In this document: piece after piece, positions 27,216-37,039 of the stretch | Layout: each line of letters starts with the position of its first letter | Numbering within the stretch: the first letter of the stretch is position 1 | Assembly: GCF_016464305.1 (NCBI RefSeq) | Contig: NZ_JAEIOJ010000009.1 | Span: 1-64,000, forward strand | Length of the DNA: 64,000 nt | Origin: Umezawaea beigongshangensis | Lineage (GTDB): Bacteria; Actinomycetota; Actinomycetes; Mycobacteriales; Pseudonocardiaceae | Reading direction: 5' to 3' | Made by a program: the position numbers and the translations under genes | Notes under the pieces: generated by a model | What the model was told of the DNA's origin: nothing | Database searches by the model: none | What the model saw: only the letters and a program-made list of their open reading frames with translations

Positions 27216-28215
27216 AACCCTCTCGGTCGCGGACGGCGAGCTGCTGGCCGGGGTCCGCGCCGCGGCCGGGCCCGGCGTGCCGGTGGTCGCAAGCGTGGAC
27301 CTGCACGTCAACACGTCGGCTCGGATGTTCGACGCCGCCGACGCGCTGGTCTGCTACCGCACCCACCCGCACATCGACACGGCCGCGACGGGGGCGGCGG
27401 CCGCCGGCCTGCTCGCCCGGCTGCTCGACGGCGAACGGCTCCGGCTCGCGTGGCGCCGGGTGCCGTTCCTGACCCCGATAAACGCGGGATGCACGATCTG
27501 GGCCCGCCCGGTCTGTCCACGGCGGTCTGGAAATCCCTGAGCGGAGACCGCACCACGGTGTCGTTCACCGCCGAGTTCCCTGCGGCCGACATCCCGGACT
27601 GCGGACCGGTGGTGCGGGCGTACGGCACCGGCCCGGTCGAGGAGATCGCCGACACGCAGGACAACCCGGCGCCGGCGGCTCCGGCCGCACCACCGGGCTG
27701 CTCCGTGCGCTCCTCGCGGCCGACAGCGACGAGCCCGGCGCGCTCGGGCTCATCACCGATCCCGCGGCCGCCGCCACGTCCACCGGGGCGGGCGTCGGCG
27801 CCACGGTGGACCTGGCGATCGGCGGTGATCCCGCGGTGCCAGGGGACGAACCAGTGCGGGGCCGGTTCGTCGTCGAGGCGCTGTCGGACGGACGCCGTCG
27901 CTTCGACGGGCCGATGCTGCACGGCACCGAGGTCGACCTCGGTGCCGTGCAGCTGCCTGCGCTCCGGGTCCGTGCGGGTGGCGGTGACGACCGGGCGCTC
28001 CCGGGTGTTCGACCGCACCCTGTTCCGGGTGGTCGGCATCGTCGCGGAGGAACAGCGGCTCCTCGTCGTGAAGAGCTCGGTGCACTTCCGCGGGAATTTC
28101 GAGCCGATCGCCCGGAAGATCGTGGTCGCCCGCTCCCCCGGTCTCGTCGCGGCAGATCCCGCCGATCTCGAATGGCGTCGGCTGCCGGAATCAGTCCGCG
28201 TGCCCCCGGTGGCGG
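27216..28215 (+). pseudogene. M81 family metallopeptidase (MlrC-like), decayed
   Basis: Pieces in three frames follow the family: VVASVDLHVNTSARMFDAAD and YRTHPHIDTAATG (27290-27400, carrying the metal-binding DLH and THPHxD); KSLSGDRTTVSFTAEFPAAD (27530); DLAIGGDPAVPGDEPVRGRF (27810); and the C-terminal domain VAVTTGRSRVFDRTLFRVVG, QRLLVVKSSVHFRGNFEPIA, RKIVVARSPGLVA (27975-28160). MlrC-type enzymes open cyclic peptides such as microcystin. Several frameshifts and a missing N-terminus make it non-functional. Confidence 0.75.
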
Positions 28216-28321
28216 ACAGCCGTGACGAGGCACCGAGCGTTGCCCAGTGCCGGCCTCGACGCGGTGGGACACCACGAGATCGTCCTGCCGGCACGGCGAC
28301 GGCGGCTGGGCTGCGAGGTGG

Positions 28322-29233
28322 TCACCGGGCGGCGGTGGAGCGGTCGGGCCGGACCGGTCCACCACTCCGGCCGGACCGCTCCGCCGCACTCGCCTGCCGC
28401 AACAGGGCCACGGCCGCCTCCGACGGTGACCCGGCAGGCGTCGTGCACACCACGACGGACTGTCCCGGCGAACGCGCGAGGACGAGGGTCTGCTGGGTGA
28501 CGGTCACCGTGCCGACGACCGGATGGCGCAGGTCGTAGGTGGCGGCGTCGCACGGCGTCACCCGGTGGTCACCCCACAACGCCACGAATTCCGGGCTCTT
28601 CATCGTCAGCTCGCCGATCAGCTCGGCGAGCAGCCGGTCCTCCGGATGACGGCCGACGGCGACCCTCAGGTTGCCCACGACCGCGCGCGCCTTGCGCCGC
28701 CAGTCCCCGTAGAGCTCCCGGCAGTGCGGGTCCAGGAACAGCATCCGGCTCGTGTTCGGCCGGCGCGCGGGGTCCTCCGGGCTCAGCGGGTCGACGTGCC
28801 CGGCGAGCAGGGCGTGGCCGAGCGGGTTCCACGCCAGCACGTCCGTGCGCCGGCCGAGGACGAGCGCCGGGACGCCGTCGAAGGAGCGCAGCAGGTCCCG
28901 CGTCTCGTCGGCGAGCTTCTCGGGGCGGGGCCTTCGCGCCTGCGGTACCCGGCGGGAGGCCCAGGCGAGGCGTTCCAGGTGGTCCCGCTCGTGGTCGTCG
29001 AGCAGCAGGGCGCCGGCGATCGCCGCGAGCACCTCCGCCGACGCGCCACGGGACAGGCCCTGTTCGAGCCGGGTGTAGTAGGACACGCTGACCCCCGCCA
29101 GCTGCGCCAGCTCCTCCCGGCGCAGCCCCGCCACCCGCCGGCGCGGCCCGAGGTCGTGGAGCCCCACGTCTTCCGGGCGCAGCCCGGCCCGCCGTGCCTG
29201 CAGGAAGTCGCCGAGCGGGCTTGGTCCGTCCAT
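28322..29233 (-). CDS. XRE-type regulator with MmyB-like ligand domain
   Basis: 303 aa. N-terminal helix-turn-helix LGDFLQARRAGLRPEDVGL, VAGLRREELAQLAGVSVSYY, TRLEQGLSRGAS, then the MmyB-like sensor with VLAWNPLGHALLAGH and LRHPVVGTVTVTQQTLVLA. The C-terminal tail is rich in Ser/Arg/Gly. ATG 29233 fits the family start. Divergent from the MBL-fold hydrolase at 29372, which it probably regulates together with the carboxylesterase behind it. The second such regulator in the window, after 1294-2181. Confidence 0.87.
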   Translation of the reverse strand: MDGPSPLGDFLQARRAGLRPEDVGLHDLGPRRRVAGLRREELAQLAGVSVSYYTRLEQGLSRGASAEVLAAIAGALLLDDHERDHLERLAWASRRVPQARRPRPEKLADETRDLLRSFDGVPALVLGRRTDVLAWNPLGHALLAGHVDPLSPEDPARRPNTSRMLFLDPHCRELYGDWRRKARAVVGNLRVAVGRHPEDRLLAELIGELTMKSPEFVALWGDHRVTPCDAATYDLRHPVVGTVTVTQQTLVLARSPGQSVVVCTTPAGSPSEAAVALLRQASAAERSGRSGGPVRPDRSTAAR

Positions 29234-29371
29234 CGCTCCACTATCCACGCCGGCGACGCCGCCCAGCCACACCCTTCCAGGGGTAGGACAAGGCGGGGCT
29301 GGTCGGCGCGCGCGGACGCGATCAGGCTCGACCTGGTCAGGGCAACCGCCCGCGACTCACGAGGAGTGATC

Positions 29372-30277
29372 ATGGATCAGATCGAGCTGGGCGACGTGAC
29401 CGTCACCCGCGTCAAGGAGTACTACGGCTCCGTCGAGATGGGCCCCGCGGACTTCTTCCCCGAGAGCCCCGAGGGCGCCTGGGACGAGCACCGGAGCTGG
29501 CTCGCCCCGGACTTCCTGGACGCCGGCACCGGCGAATGCCGCTCGGCCATCCAGACCTGGCTGCTGCGCAGCGAAGGCCGCACCATCCTCGTCGACACCG
29601 GAGTCGGCAACCACAAGGACCGCCCCTACGCGCCCGTCTGGAACCGGCTGAACACGAACTACCTGGACAACCTCGCCGCCGCCGGAGTCCGGCCAGAAGA
29701 CGTCGACGTCGTCATCAACACCCACCTGCACATCGACCACGTGGGCTGGAACACCTACCTCGACGGCCGGACCTGGGTGCCGACCTTCCCGAACGCCGAG
29801 TACCTGATGACGCGCCAGGACTTCGACTTCTGGAACCCGGCCAACAACCACGAACCGGTGCTGGGTCGCGGCAACCAGAACGTCTTCGAGGACAGCGTCG
29901 CCCCGGTGCACGAGGCCGGGCTGACCCACCTGTGGGACGGCTCGTACCGGATCGACCGGAACCTCCGGCTGGATCTCGCGCCCGGCCACACCCCCGGGTC
30001 GTCCGTGCTGACCCTGGAGTCGGGCGGCGACCGCGCGCTGTTCGTCGGCGATCTGGTGCACACCCCGCTGCAGCTCGTGGAGCCGGAGACCAACTCCTGC
30101 TTCTGCGAGGACCCGGCCGAGGCACGGGCGACCCGCCACAAGCTCCTCGGCCGCGCGGCCGAGGACAACGCGCTGGTCTTCCCCGCTCACCTCGCCGGCC
30201 GGGGCGGCGCCGAGGTCGAGCGCGACGGGTCGAAGTTCGCCATCAAGGAATGGGCGGGCTTCTCCCGCATCGCCTGA
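29372..30277 (+). CDS. MBL-fold metallo-hydrolase
   Basis: 301 aa, metallo-beta-lactamase fold. The zinc motif HLHIDHVGW (HxHxDH) is intact, followed by LDLAPGHTPGSSVL with the third His, the bridging Asp in RALFVGDLVH and the final His in LVFPAHLAGR. ATG 29372 follows GAGGAG at five-base spacing. No signal peptide, so it acts in the cytoplasm. Relatives include lactonases and esterases such as quorum-quenching enzymes; the exact substrate is not readable. It is followed after 55 bases by a carboxylesterase in the same direction, suggesting a two-gene ester/lactone degradation unit. Confidence 0.88.
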   Translation: MDQIELGDVTVTRVKEYYGSVEMGPADFFPESPEGAWDEHRSWLAPDFLDAGTGECRSAIQTWLLRSEGRTILVDTGVGNHKDRPYAPVWNRLNTNYLDNLAAAGVRPEDVDVVINTHLHIDHVGWNTYLDGRTWVPTFPNAEYLMTRQDFDFWNPANNHEPVLGRGNQNVFEDSVAPVHEAGLTHLWDGSYRIDRNLRLDLAPGHTPGSSVLTLESGGDRALFVGDLVHTPLQLVEPETNSCFCEDPAEARATRHKLLGRAAEDNALVFPAHLAGRGGAEVERDGSKFAIKEWAGFSRIA

Positions 30278-30332
30278 GCCCGGTGGGGCCGGTCTCCTGC
30301 CCCGCAGCAACCCGAGAGAGGAAGCGTTTCCC

Positions 30333-31772
30333 GTGTCCCAGCAGGCAAATCCGGTCGTCGAGACCCCGGCGGGCGCCGTGCGCGGTGTTCGTGACCGCTT
30401 CGGCGAGCTCTACCGCGCCGTCCCGTACGCGGCGGCACCCACGGGCGCCGGCCGGTTCGCGCCACCGGCGTCCCACCCGGGCTGGTCCGGTGTCCGGGAC
30501 GCCACCGCACCGTCGCCGACCGCGCCGCAGCCGACCCGGGACTTCGGGCGGCTCGACATGATCCCCTACTTCGGCCCGGGCTGGGTGCGCGGCGAGGAGT
30601 ACCTGACCGTCGACGTCCGCACGCCCGGCACCGGCAGCGGGAAGCGGCCGGTCATGGTCTTCGTGCACGGCGGCGGGTTCGTCACCGGCTCCACCCGCGC
30701 CGCGCTCTACGACGGCCGGGCGTTCGCCCGCGACGGCGTGGTGCTGGTGACGGTGAACTACCGCGTCGGCATCCCCGGCTTCCTCGACCTGGAGGGCGCC
30801 CCCGCCAACCGCGGGCTGCTCGACGTCCTCGCCACGCTCGGCTGGGTGCGGGACACGATCGCCGCGTTCGGTGGCGATCCCGGGAACGTCACGCTGTTCG
30901 GCCAGTCCGCGGGTGCCACCATCACCGGAGCTCTGCTGGCGACGCCGGAAGCCAAGGGGCTGTTCCGGCGCGCGATCGTCCAGAGCGGCAGCGGCACCGG
31001 CGCCTTCACCCCCGAGCAGGCGCACCGGGTCACCGCGGCGGCCGCCGGGGCACTGGGCGTGCCGCCCACGGCGGAGGCCTTCGCCGAGATCCCGGACGAG
31101 AGGTTCCTCGAGATCCTGCCGGATCTCGCGGGGATCGACCTGCGGACCGCGACGGCCACGGACCCGCTCGTCGAGCTGAGCCCGTTCTCCCTGGTCCTGC
31201 CCGTGCAGCCGGCCGACGCCCTGGCGGAGGGGCCGGCGGGAGAGGTCGACCTGCTCATCGGCACCAACACCGAGGAGGGCCACCTCTACCTGGTACCGCA
31301 GGGCAAGCTGGAATCGTCCACGGACGACGACGTGCTCGCCGTCGCGGCGAAGGTCGGCTCGGACCCCACCGCCGTCGTCGCGGCCCATCGGGCGGCCCGG
31401 CCGGGGGCGACCCCTGGCGAGCTGCGCTCCGCGGTGCTGGGCGAAGGCCTCTTCGGGGCCGGCACCGCGCGGCTGACCGATGCCCACGCCCGGCTGTCGG
31501 GTGGCCGCACCCACGCCTACTCGTTCGGCTACCGCTCGACGGCGTTGGACGGGCGGCTGGGCGCCACCCACACGGTCGAACTGCCCTTCGTCTTCGACGT
31601 CGCCGACGAACCGTGGCTGCACGGCGACGCCGGTCTGCTCGGTCCCGATCCGGCGCCCGCCGGGCTCGCGGCCCGCGTGCACGGCGCCTGGGTCGCCTTC
31701 GCGACCCACGGCGACCCCGGCTGGGCCGCGTACGACCCGCAGCGGCCCCAGGCGGAAGCCCTGGGAGGCTGA
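30333..31772 (+). CDS. Type B carboxylesterase/lipase
   Basis: 479 aa. Classic type B motifs: ETPAGAVRGVRDRFGELYRA at the start, VMVFVHGGGFVTGSTRAALY (oxyanion HGGG), and nucleophile elbow VTLFGQSAGATITGALL. The acid is likely in IGTNTEEGHLY and the His in GATHTVELPFVF. GTG 30333 has GAGGAAG upstream. No signal peptide. Hydrolyses carboxylic esters of uncertain nature; pairing with the MBL hydrolase suggests sequential cleavage of the same ester or lactone compound. Downstream lies a field of regulator and enzyme remnants. Confidence 0.9.
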   Translation: MSQQANPVVETPAGAVRGVRDRFGELYRAVPYAAAPTGAGRFAPPASHPGWSGVRDATAPSPTAPQPTRDFGRLDMIPYFGPGWVRGEEYLTVDVRTPGTGSGKRPVMVFVHGGGFVTGSTRAALYDGRAFARDGVVLVTVNYRVGIPGFLDLEGAPANRGLLDVLATLGWVRDTIAAFGGDPGNVTLFGQSAGATITGALLATPEAKGLFRRAIVQSGSGTGAFTPEQAHRVTAAAAGALGVPPTAEAFAEIPDERFLEILPDLAGIDLRTATATDPLVELSPFSLVLPVQPADALAEGPAGEVDLLIGTNTEEGHLYLVPQGKLESSTDDDVLAVAAKVGSDPTAVVAAHRAARPGATPGELRSAVLGEGLFGAGTARLTDAHARLSGGRTHAYSFGYRSTALDGRLGATHTVELPFVFDVADEPWLHGDAGLLGPDPAPAGLAARVHGAWVAFATHGDPGWAAYDPQRPQAEALGG

Positions 31773-31788
31773 AAGATCCATCGGTTCC

Positions 31789-31828
31789 GGGGCGATCGAT
31801 CGCCGAGCGCGGGGCGATCGATCGCCCC
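31789..31828. repeat. Tandem GATCGATC palindromes
   Basis: The 16-base unit GGGGCGATCGATCGCC occurs at 31789-31804 and 31811-31826, the second extending to an 18-base perfect palindrome ending at 31828. They sit between the esterase stop and the LacI remnant. LacI-type operators are palindromes of this size, so they may be former operators, or part of a terminator. Confidence 0.6.
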
Positions 31829-31842
31829 GATCGACTCACCGA

Positions 31843-32104
31843 CATGCCCGCGCTCCAGGACGTCGCCGGTGCCCGGCTGGCGACCCGTCACCTGGTCGAG
31901 CTCGGGCACGAGCGCATCGGCCACCTCGTCGGCGTACCGCACCACGACACCGCGGTCCGCCGACACCAGGGCTACCTCGAGACGATGGCCGAAGCCGGGC
32001 TGACGATCGCGCCGGAGCAGGTGGTGCGGGCGGGCTGGGAGGCTGCCCACCGGATCCCGGGCGCGCCGCGGCTGGTGCTGCGGGAGTCGACCCGCGCACT
32101 CTGA
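31843..32104 (+). pseudogene. LacI-family regulator, internal fragment
   Basis: The frame has ARLATRHLVELGHERIGHLV, GVPHHDTAVRRHQGYLETMA and EAGLTIAPEQVVRAGW, the sugar-binding domain core of LacI/GalR regulators, then jumps to the C-terminal end PRLVLRESTRAL. The helix-turn-helix and most of the second lobe are absent. Confidence 0.75.
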
Positions 32105-32207
32105 CCCCGCCGGAGAACGGCCGGTGATCGTGCGCGGCCGTGGCCGCGAACTCGTTGTGGTACCGGCGGAATCGGTCGTGCCGATCCCACCGGCTTCCGT
32201 ACCGCGA

Positions 32208-32340
32208 TCAGCGTCCGGTGAACCTCGGCGTGCGCTTCTCGACGAAGGCCGTGATGCCCTCGCGGCCGTCGGCGGACGCGAGACGTGTCCGCCCAGCACC
32301 ATGATCTCGTGCGAACCGGTGACTCCGCCGGGACAGGGCC
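32208..32340 (-). pseudogene. Enoyl-CoA hydratase, C-terminal remnant
   Basis: Minus strand ends RLASADGREGITAFVEKRTP and RFTGR, the standard terminus of crotonase-family enzymes; one frame change upstream leads into HEIMVLGGH. About 40 residues survive. Confidence 0.6.
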
Positions 32341-32370
32341 AAGCTGAGGGAGCGTGGACTCGCGTAGATC

Positions 32371-32640
32371 ACCGCCCCGTGGCCGTTGATCGAGGCGCTC
32401 GCCACCTTTCCGGAGTTGCGGACGTGCGTGTCGACCACCGGCGACGCCAACCTCGCCATGACCTTCTGGACGTGATCGCCGCACGACGTGCTCCGCGTCG
32501 AGCGCAAGCTGGGCGAGTACGTGCCGGGGCTGCGGCTCCGGGACAGCGCGATCAACCTCCGCACGCCGAAACGCACGGGCTGGCTGCTGGACGGCGCCGG
32601 CCGAGCGACCCGCCGACTGCGCTCGCGGCGTGCTGAGCCG
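32371..32640 (+). pseudogene. Lrp/AsnC regulator, C-terminal remnant with a nonsense codon
   Basis: LIEALATFPELRTCVSTTGD and ANLAMTFWT are followed by an in-frame TGA and then by SPHDVLRVERKLGEYVPGL with RDSAINLRTPKRTGWLLD: the ligand domain of an Lrp/AsnC protein. A single C-to-T change (CGA to TGA) would explain the stop. The DNA-binding half is missing. Confidence 0.65.
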
Positions 32641-32661
32641 GCCTCGGTCAGCCGTCGTCGA

Positions 32662-33903
32662 TCAGTACCTCGTGTCGGCCGCGGGCCTCATGGGCACGAA
32701 GTCGGGCAGCGTGAGGGCCGAACGGGCCGGTCGCGGCTCGGCGGAGGGCGTGGTGCCGAGCTTGCGCAGCCTGTCGTTGCGCTGTTCCAGGGCTTGGGCG
32801 GTGGTCGGGAAGAGCGTGGCGCCGCTCTCGCTGGCCAGCCCCTGGTTCGCGGCCACGAACTCACGCGTGCCGTCTTCGTAGGCGGCGAGCCCGGTGGTGA
32901 GGTCCCGGCTGGCCACGGAACCGGCGAGCATGTACGCGCCGACGAGCGCGAGGCTGGAACCCTGTCCGGTGAGGAACGAAGGCGCGTACGCGGCGTCGCC
33001 CGCCAGCGCGACCCTGCCGCGGTGCCAGCGGGGCATGCGGATCTGGCTGACACCGTCGAAGAACACGTCGTCCGCCTCGTGCATGGCGGCCAGCATTCCG
33101 GGGACCTCCCAACCCGCGTCGGCGAAGACCGCGGCGACGAGATCCCGTTGTGCTTGCGGGTTCGCGAACACGTCGGACGGTGGTTCCGGCCGGGCGAAGT
33201 TCAGGAAGGCGTGCAGCTCGTCGTCCTCCCCCACGGCGTAGAGCGCCGCGGCCCTGCCCGGGGTGTTCCACATGACGGTCTCGTGGGAGAGCCCGAAGGT
33301 GTTGCGCATGGGGAACACGGCGAAGCAGTAGCCGAGGTACCGGTGGAACTGCTCTTCGGGGCCGAAGACGAGCTCCCGGGTCCGGGAATGCGTACCGTCC
33401 GCACCGAGCACCAGGTCGAACGTGCGTTGGCCGCCGCCGCGGAACGTGACGTCGACCCCGTCGCCGGACTGGACGAGGGTGTCGACGGAGTCGTTGAACA
33501 GGAACTCCACGTCGTCGCGGACCGCCAGGTGAAGCGCGGCGGTCAGATCCCCGCGCCGCACCTCCAGGTCCCTTCCCCCGGCGCCGCCGGTGACCGCGTG
33601 CGGGTGGACCGAGGCCACCTCACCGCCGTTCCCGTCGAGAAAGGTCAGCCGGCGCAGGTCGATGTGCGCGTCGCGCAGTCGTGGGAGGATCCCCATCCTC
33701 CGGACGACCTCCAGCGCGGTGCCGCGGACGTCGACGGGATAACCACCGCTGCGCACCGCGGCCGCCCGCTCCACCACCGTGACCGCGTATCCGTAGCGGG
33801 TCAGCCAGTACGCGAGCGTGGGACCGGCGATGCTGGCCCCGGAAACCAGCACCCTGCCCCTCGGGGTGCTGTGAACGTCCTTCAGGTGAGCGGTGCGGAT
33901 CAT
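32662..33903 (-). CDS. FAD-dependent monooxygenase (aromatic hydroxylase-like)
   Basis: 413 aa. Group A flavoprotein: RVLVSGASIAGPTLAYWLTR at the N-terminus, DG motif LVLGADGTHSRTRELVFG, GD motif RVALAGDAAYAPSFLTGQG. It resembles the tetracycline-destructase-like and PgaE-type group by its DVRGTALEVVRRMG loop, but I cannot set substrate. ATG 33903 overlaps the MFS stop (ATGA), so it is translationally coupled to the pump upstream. Efflux plus oxidation in one operon indicates resistance to an aromatic drug, an inference from context. Confidence 0.88.
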   Translation of the reverse strand: MIRTAHLKDVHSTPRGRVLVSGASIAGPTLAYWLTRYGYAVTVVERAAAVRSGGYPVDVRGTALEVVRRMGILPRLRDAHIDLRRLTFLDGNGGEVASVHPHAVTGGAGGRDLEVRRGDLTAALHLAVRDDVEFLFNDSVDTLVQSGDGVDVTFRGGGQRTFDLVLGADGTHSRTRELVFGPEEQFHRYLGYCFAVFPMRNTFGLSHETVMWNTPGRAAALYAVGEDDELHAFLNFARPEPPSDVFANPQAQRDLVAAVFADAGWEVPGMLAAMHEADDVFFDGVSQIRMPRWHRGRVALAGDAAYAPSFLTGQGSSLALVGAYMLAGSVASRDLTTGLAAYEDGTREFVAANQGLASESGATLFPTTAQALEQRNDRLRKLGTTPSAEPRPARSALTLPDFVPMRPAADTRY

Positions 33904-35297
33904 GCCTTGACTCCCTCGTGCATGGTGCGGGTGACGAGCAGGGCCAGCGCCGTGACGGCGCCGGCGACGACGAATCCGGTGGTGTACGACGATTCGGCCG
34001 CGACGTCCGACCCCGACGGGGTCCCGGCGGCGAGGAGCACACCACCGAACATCCCGCCCGAGGCCATCCCGAGCACGCGGGCCACCAGGATCAGGCTGGT
34101 GGCGACGCCGGTCTCGTTCGGCGCGGAGGAGGTCGCGATGCCGGTCGTCATCGCGGTGACGACCAGGCCGTTGGCCAGTGCGACCATCGCCTTGCCGACG
34201 ACGAGATGCCACGCCTCGGTGTGCACGACCGCCATGACGACCAGGGCCAGGGTCATGATGACGACCCCGGCGGTGGCCACGGAACGTGAGCCGGAACGCC
34301 GCTCCCAGTTCCCGCCCACCGGTCCGGCCAGCGTCGCGACCACGGTGCCGGGCAACAGGAACAAGCCGATCTCGGTGGCGCCGGCCCCGAAACCGTACCC
34401 GTCACCGGACGCGCTCCACAGCTGCGTGACGAGGAAGATGGCCATCGAGGTGCCGACGCAGATCGTGAACGTCAGCACACCCGACTTCCACATCGTGGGC
34501 CGGGCCAGCACACGCAGATCGATCAGCGGCGAGGCCGCACGACGCTCGACGGCGATCCAGCCGGCCACCAGTGCGGCCAGAAGCACGACGAGGCCGCACA
34601 GCGCGAGCGGCTGCGAAGCGAGGTCGAGCGCGAAGTTGATCGTGAGCATGAGCGTGATCAACACCCCGCTCAGCAGGACCAGCCCTGGCCAGTCGACCCC
34701 GGTGTCGTCCGACCGGTCCGCCGAATCCGCCGGCACCAACCGGTTCACGAGAAGGGTGGCCACGATGACGGCGATCGTCGGCAGCGCGAACATCCAGTGC
34801 CGGGACAGCTGTTCCGCCACGGGCCCGGCCAGCAGCACGCCCGCCATCCCGCCTCCCACGAACAGTCCGCTGACCGCTCCGATGGCCACCTTCGACTCTC
34901 CCGCGGACAGGTGCTTGCGCACGACGATGAACGACAGGGGCAGCGCGCCGACCATCGCGCCCTGCAGGACCTGGCCGACCATCAGCACGGGCAGGCCCGG
35001 CGCGAGTGCGGACACCGTGCCGCCGACGCACACCACGATCATCAGCCGGATCAGGACTCGTTTTCCGCCGTAGCGGTCGCCGAACCTGCCCGCCAACGGT
35101 GTGACGAGTACGCCGGTGATCGGGAGCAGGATGCTGAGCAGCGCCCCTCCGGTGGGGCCCATGCCCAGTTCGCGTTGCAAGAGCGGGACCGTCGGCTGCA
35201 CCACCGACTCCAGGGCACCGCTGGCGAGGGCCAGCATGCCGAGAGCCCCGACCGCGGCCTTCCCCGCGCGCACCGGAGGTGCCGGGGTGGTGGTCAT
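33900..35297 (-). CDS. MFS transporter
   Basis: 465 aa, 12-14 TM segments. Signature after TM2: TPLAGRFGDRYGGKRVLIRL; the exporter motif near TM5 is GGGMAGVLLAGPVAEQLSRH. The ligand-facing TMs are rich in Gly and Ser. ATG 35297 follows AAAGGA. First gene of the pair with the coupled monooxygenase. Related to drug:H+ antiporters of the DHA2 type. No regulator is adjacent on the upstream side, where the broken ABC permease gene ends 46 bases away. Confidence 0.87.
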   Translation of the reverse strand: MTTTPAPPVRAGKAAVGALGMLALASGALESVVQPTVPLLQRELGMGPTGGALLSILLPITGVLVTPLAGRFGDRYGGKRVLIRLMIVVCVGGTVSALAPGLPVLMVGQVLQGAMVGALPLSFIVVRKHLSAGESKVAIGAVSGLFVGGGMAGVLLAGPVAEQLSRHWMFALPTIAVIVATLLVNRLVPADSADRSDDTGVDWPGLVLLSGVLITLMLTINFALDLASQPLALCGLVVLLAALVAGWIAVERRAASPLIDLRVLARPTMWKSGVLTFTICVGTSMAIFLVTQLWSASGDGYGFGAGATEIGLFLLPGTVVATLAGPVGGNWERRSGSRSVATAGVVIMTLALVVMAVVHTEAWHLVVGKAMVALANGLVVTAMTTGIATSSAPNETGVATSLILVARVLGMASGGMFGGVLLAAGTPSGSDVAAESSYTTGFVVAGAVTALALLVTRTMHEGVKA

Positions 35298-35342
35298 GGG
35301 AATCCTTTCTACGACGGGAAAGTGTGTGAGGAATCTGCCGGG

Positions 35343-37039
35343 CTACTCGACGGCGAGCGCCGCCTCGGCCGGTCGGCCACGAGTCGAGCCCGAGAGCCGC
35401 TGCGGCCCGAACTCCCGCCGCCTCGCCGTCGTGGTCGACACCAGCGTGTTGATCACCGTGATCGCCGCGTACCCCGCGATCACGACCACCACGAGGTAGA
35501 TCGCGAAGTTGGCGGTCGTGTTCTGCTCGTCGAACTCCCGGAGCAGGACGTCGCGGCCGGTTACCGTCAGACCGCCCTGGGCGGAGGTCATCTCGGTCAG
35601 GTCCGCCACCAACCGTCCGGGGTCGGTGCCCTCGTCGGCTTTGACCAGGATTCGCGTCGCGCGTGCTTCGGTGGTGTGCGCGGCCAGGGTGTCGGCGGGA
35701 AGCAAGAGGGTGTCGTAGCCGTCCGGGGCGGAGAACAGGGCCGCCACCCGCACGTCGAGGGTGGTGTTGTCGCCCATCCGCAGCGTGATGGTGCCGCCGA
35801 CGCCGAGGCTCTCGGCGTGCCGGTTCCCGATCGCGATCGTGTCATCGTGCAGGTCGGCGAGCCGGCCCGCGGTGACCTGGACCGGTGTGGTGGCGTCGGC
35901 GCCCTCGGCGGTGACGCCCTGGAGGGTCCAGCCCTCGTTCGCCGGCGAGCTGTCAGCCGGCTCCTCGACGAAGCCGACGCTGTTGACGTACTCCGAGGCG
36001 CCGGCGGTGTGCGGCAGGTCGTCGATCAGGTCCACCAGGTCCGGGTCGACACGGTCCTGAGTGGTCACCACGGCGTCGGCGACGAGGTTGCCGGCAAAGT
36101 CCTGCCGGTCGGCCTCGTCGTTGGTCGTCTGCAGGTGCAGCATGCCGGTCGACACCGCGGTCAGCAGGATGACCGGCCCCAGCACGGCCGCCATCCGGCC
36201 GCCACGGCCACGTGCGTTGAGCACGGCGAGTTGGCCGGTCACGCCCCCCAGCGCGCGCACGGGCCACCGCACGGCGAAGGTCGTGACCTTCGTCAGCACG
36301 GGTGCGAGCACGGCGAACCCGATGGCGAGCAGGATCACGGCGGGCGCGGCGGTGGCGGGCGTGAGTGGCCCACTCACCACGGCGGTGGTCACGATGGTCA
36401 TGGCGATGCCACCGGCCAGGGAAGCACCGCCGGCAGCACGCGCCCGCGGCCGATCGGCCCGCCCTCGGCCGAGACCTCCGAGAGCGCCCGGGCCGGCTTG
36501 ACGCGCGACGCCCTCCGGCCGGCGCCCAGTGCACCGGCCAGGGCCATCACGGTGACGCCGCTCGCCCTGGCCTGGCGCAGTTCGGCCTGTCCCCGCTCGT
36601 CACCGACCAGGGTGACGGTTGCGGCGGCCAGCTCGGTGTCGATCCGCTGCTGGAGCTCGCTGACGGCCACTCCCGGCTCGGCCAGCACACCGATCGCATC
36701 GACGGTCCCCGGCGGCGGGGCTCCCTCGAAGGCGAAGCTCTCGGTCTCCCGCACCCCGGGCAGCGCCGCGATCGTGTCCGCCAGCCCCGCGTCGATGTGG
36801 ACCCGCTCGGGCAGGATCGGCGGTTCGTCGGGGTCGCCGCCGGAGTCGTGGTACTCCTGGTCGCCGGTGACGACCACGTCGGCCGAGGCCAGCCGCTGCG
36901 GCGGCACAGCCGTGCGGATGCCGGTCTCGATCGGGCCGCCACAGGCCATCACGATGGCCGCCGCGAAGAACACAGCGAGAAAGGCCGCCACGAACAGGCC
37001 CGCGCGGAACCGCAGGGTGCGCAGTGCGAACTGAAGCAT
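35343..37039 (-). pseudogene. FtsX-family ABC permease, deleted and frameshifted
   Basis: The 5' part (37039-36398) has the N-terminal TM LFVAAFLAVFFAAAIVMACG and extracytoplasmic domain with AATVTLVGDERGQAELRQAR, then jumps to GAGRRASRVKPARALSEVSA: the first block of three TM helices is missing. The frame then shifts near 36420. The 3' part (36401-35343), opening at an ATGA overlap, carries VILLAIGFAVLAPVLTKVTT, VRALGGVTGQLAVLNARGRG, the second outer domain and IYLVVVVIAGYAAITVINTL, but stops after ARRREFGPQRLSGSTRGR, so the last helices are lost. The two halves could be made as coupled peptides, but the transport fold is incomplete. Confidence 0.8.

Noticed and set aside
31789..31828. Short tandem palindromes as a CRISPR array
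   Set aside because: Only two units, six-base spacer and no cas genes.
32488..35073. 861-codon plus-strand frame across the monooxygenase and MFS genes
   Set aside because: Longest frame in the window but antisense to two genes with clear motifs; only its first 50 residues (Lrp remnant) mean anything.
34797..37034. 745-codon plus-strand frame opposite the MFS and ABC permease genes
   Set aside because: Antisense shadow; no motif and wrong composition.
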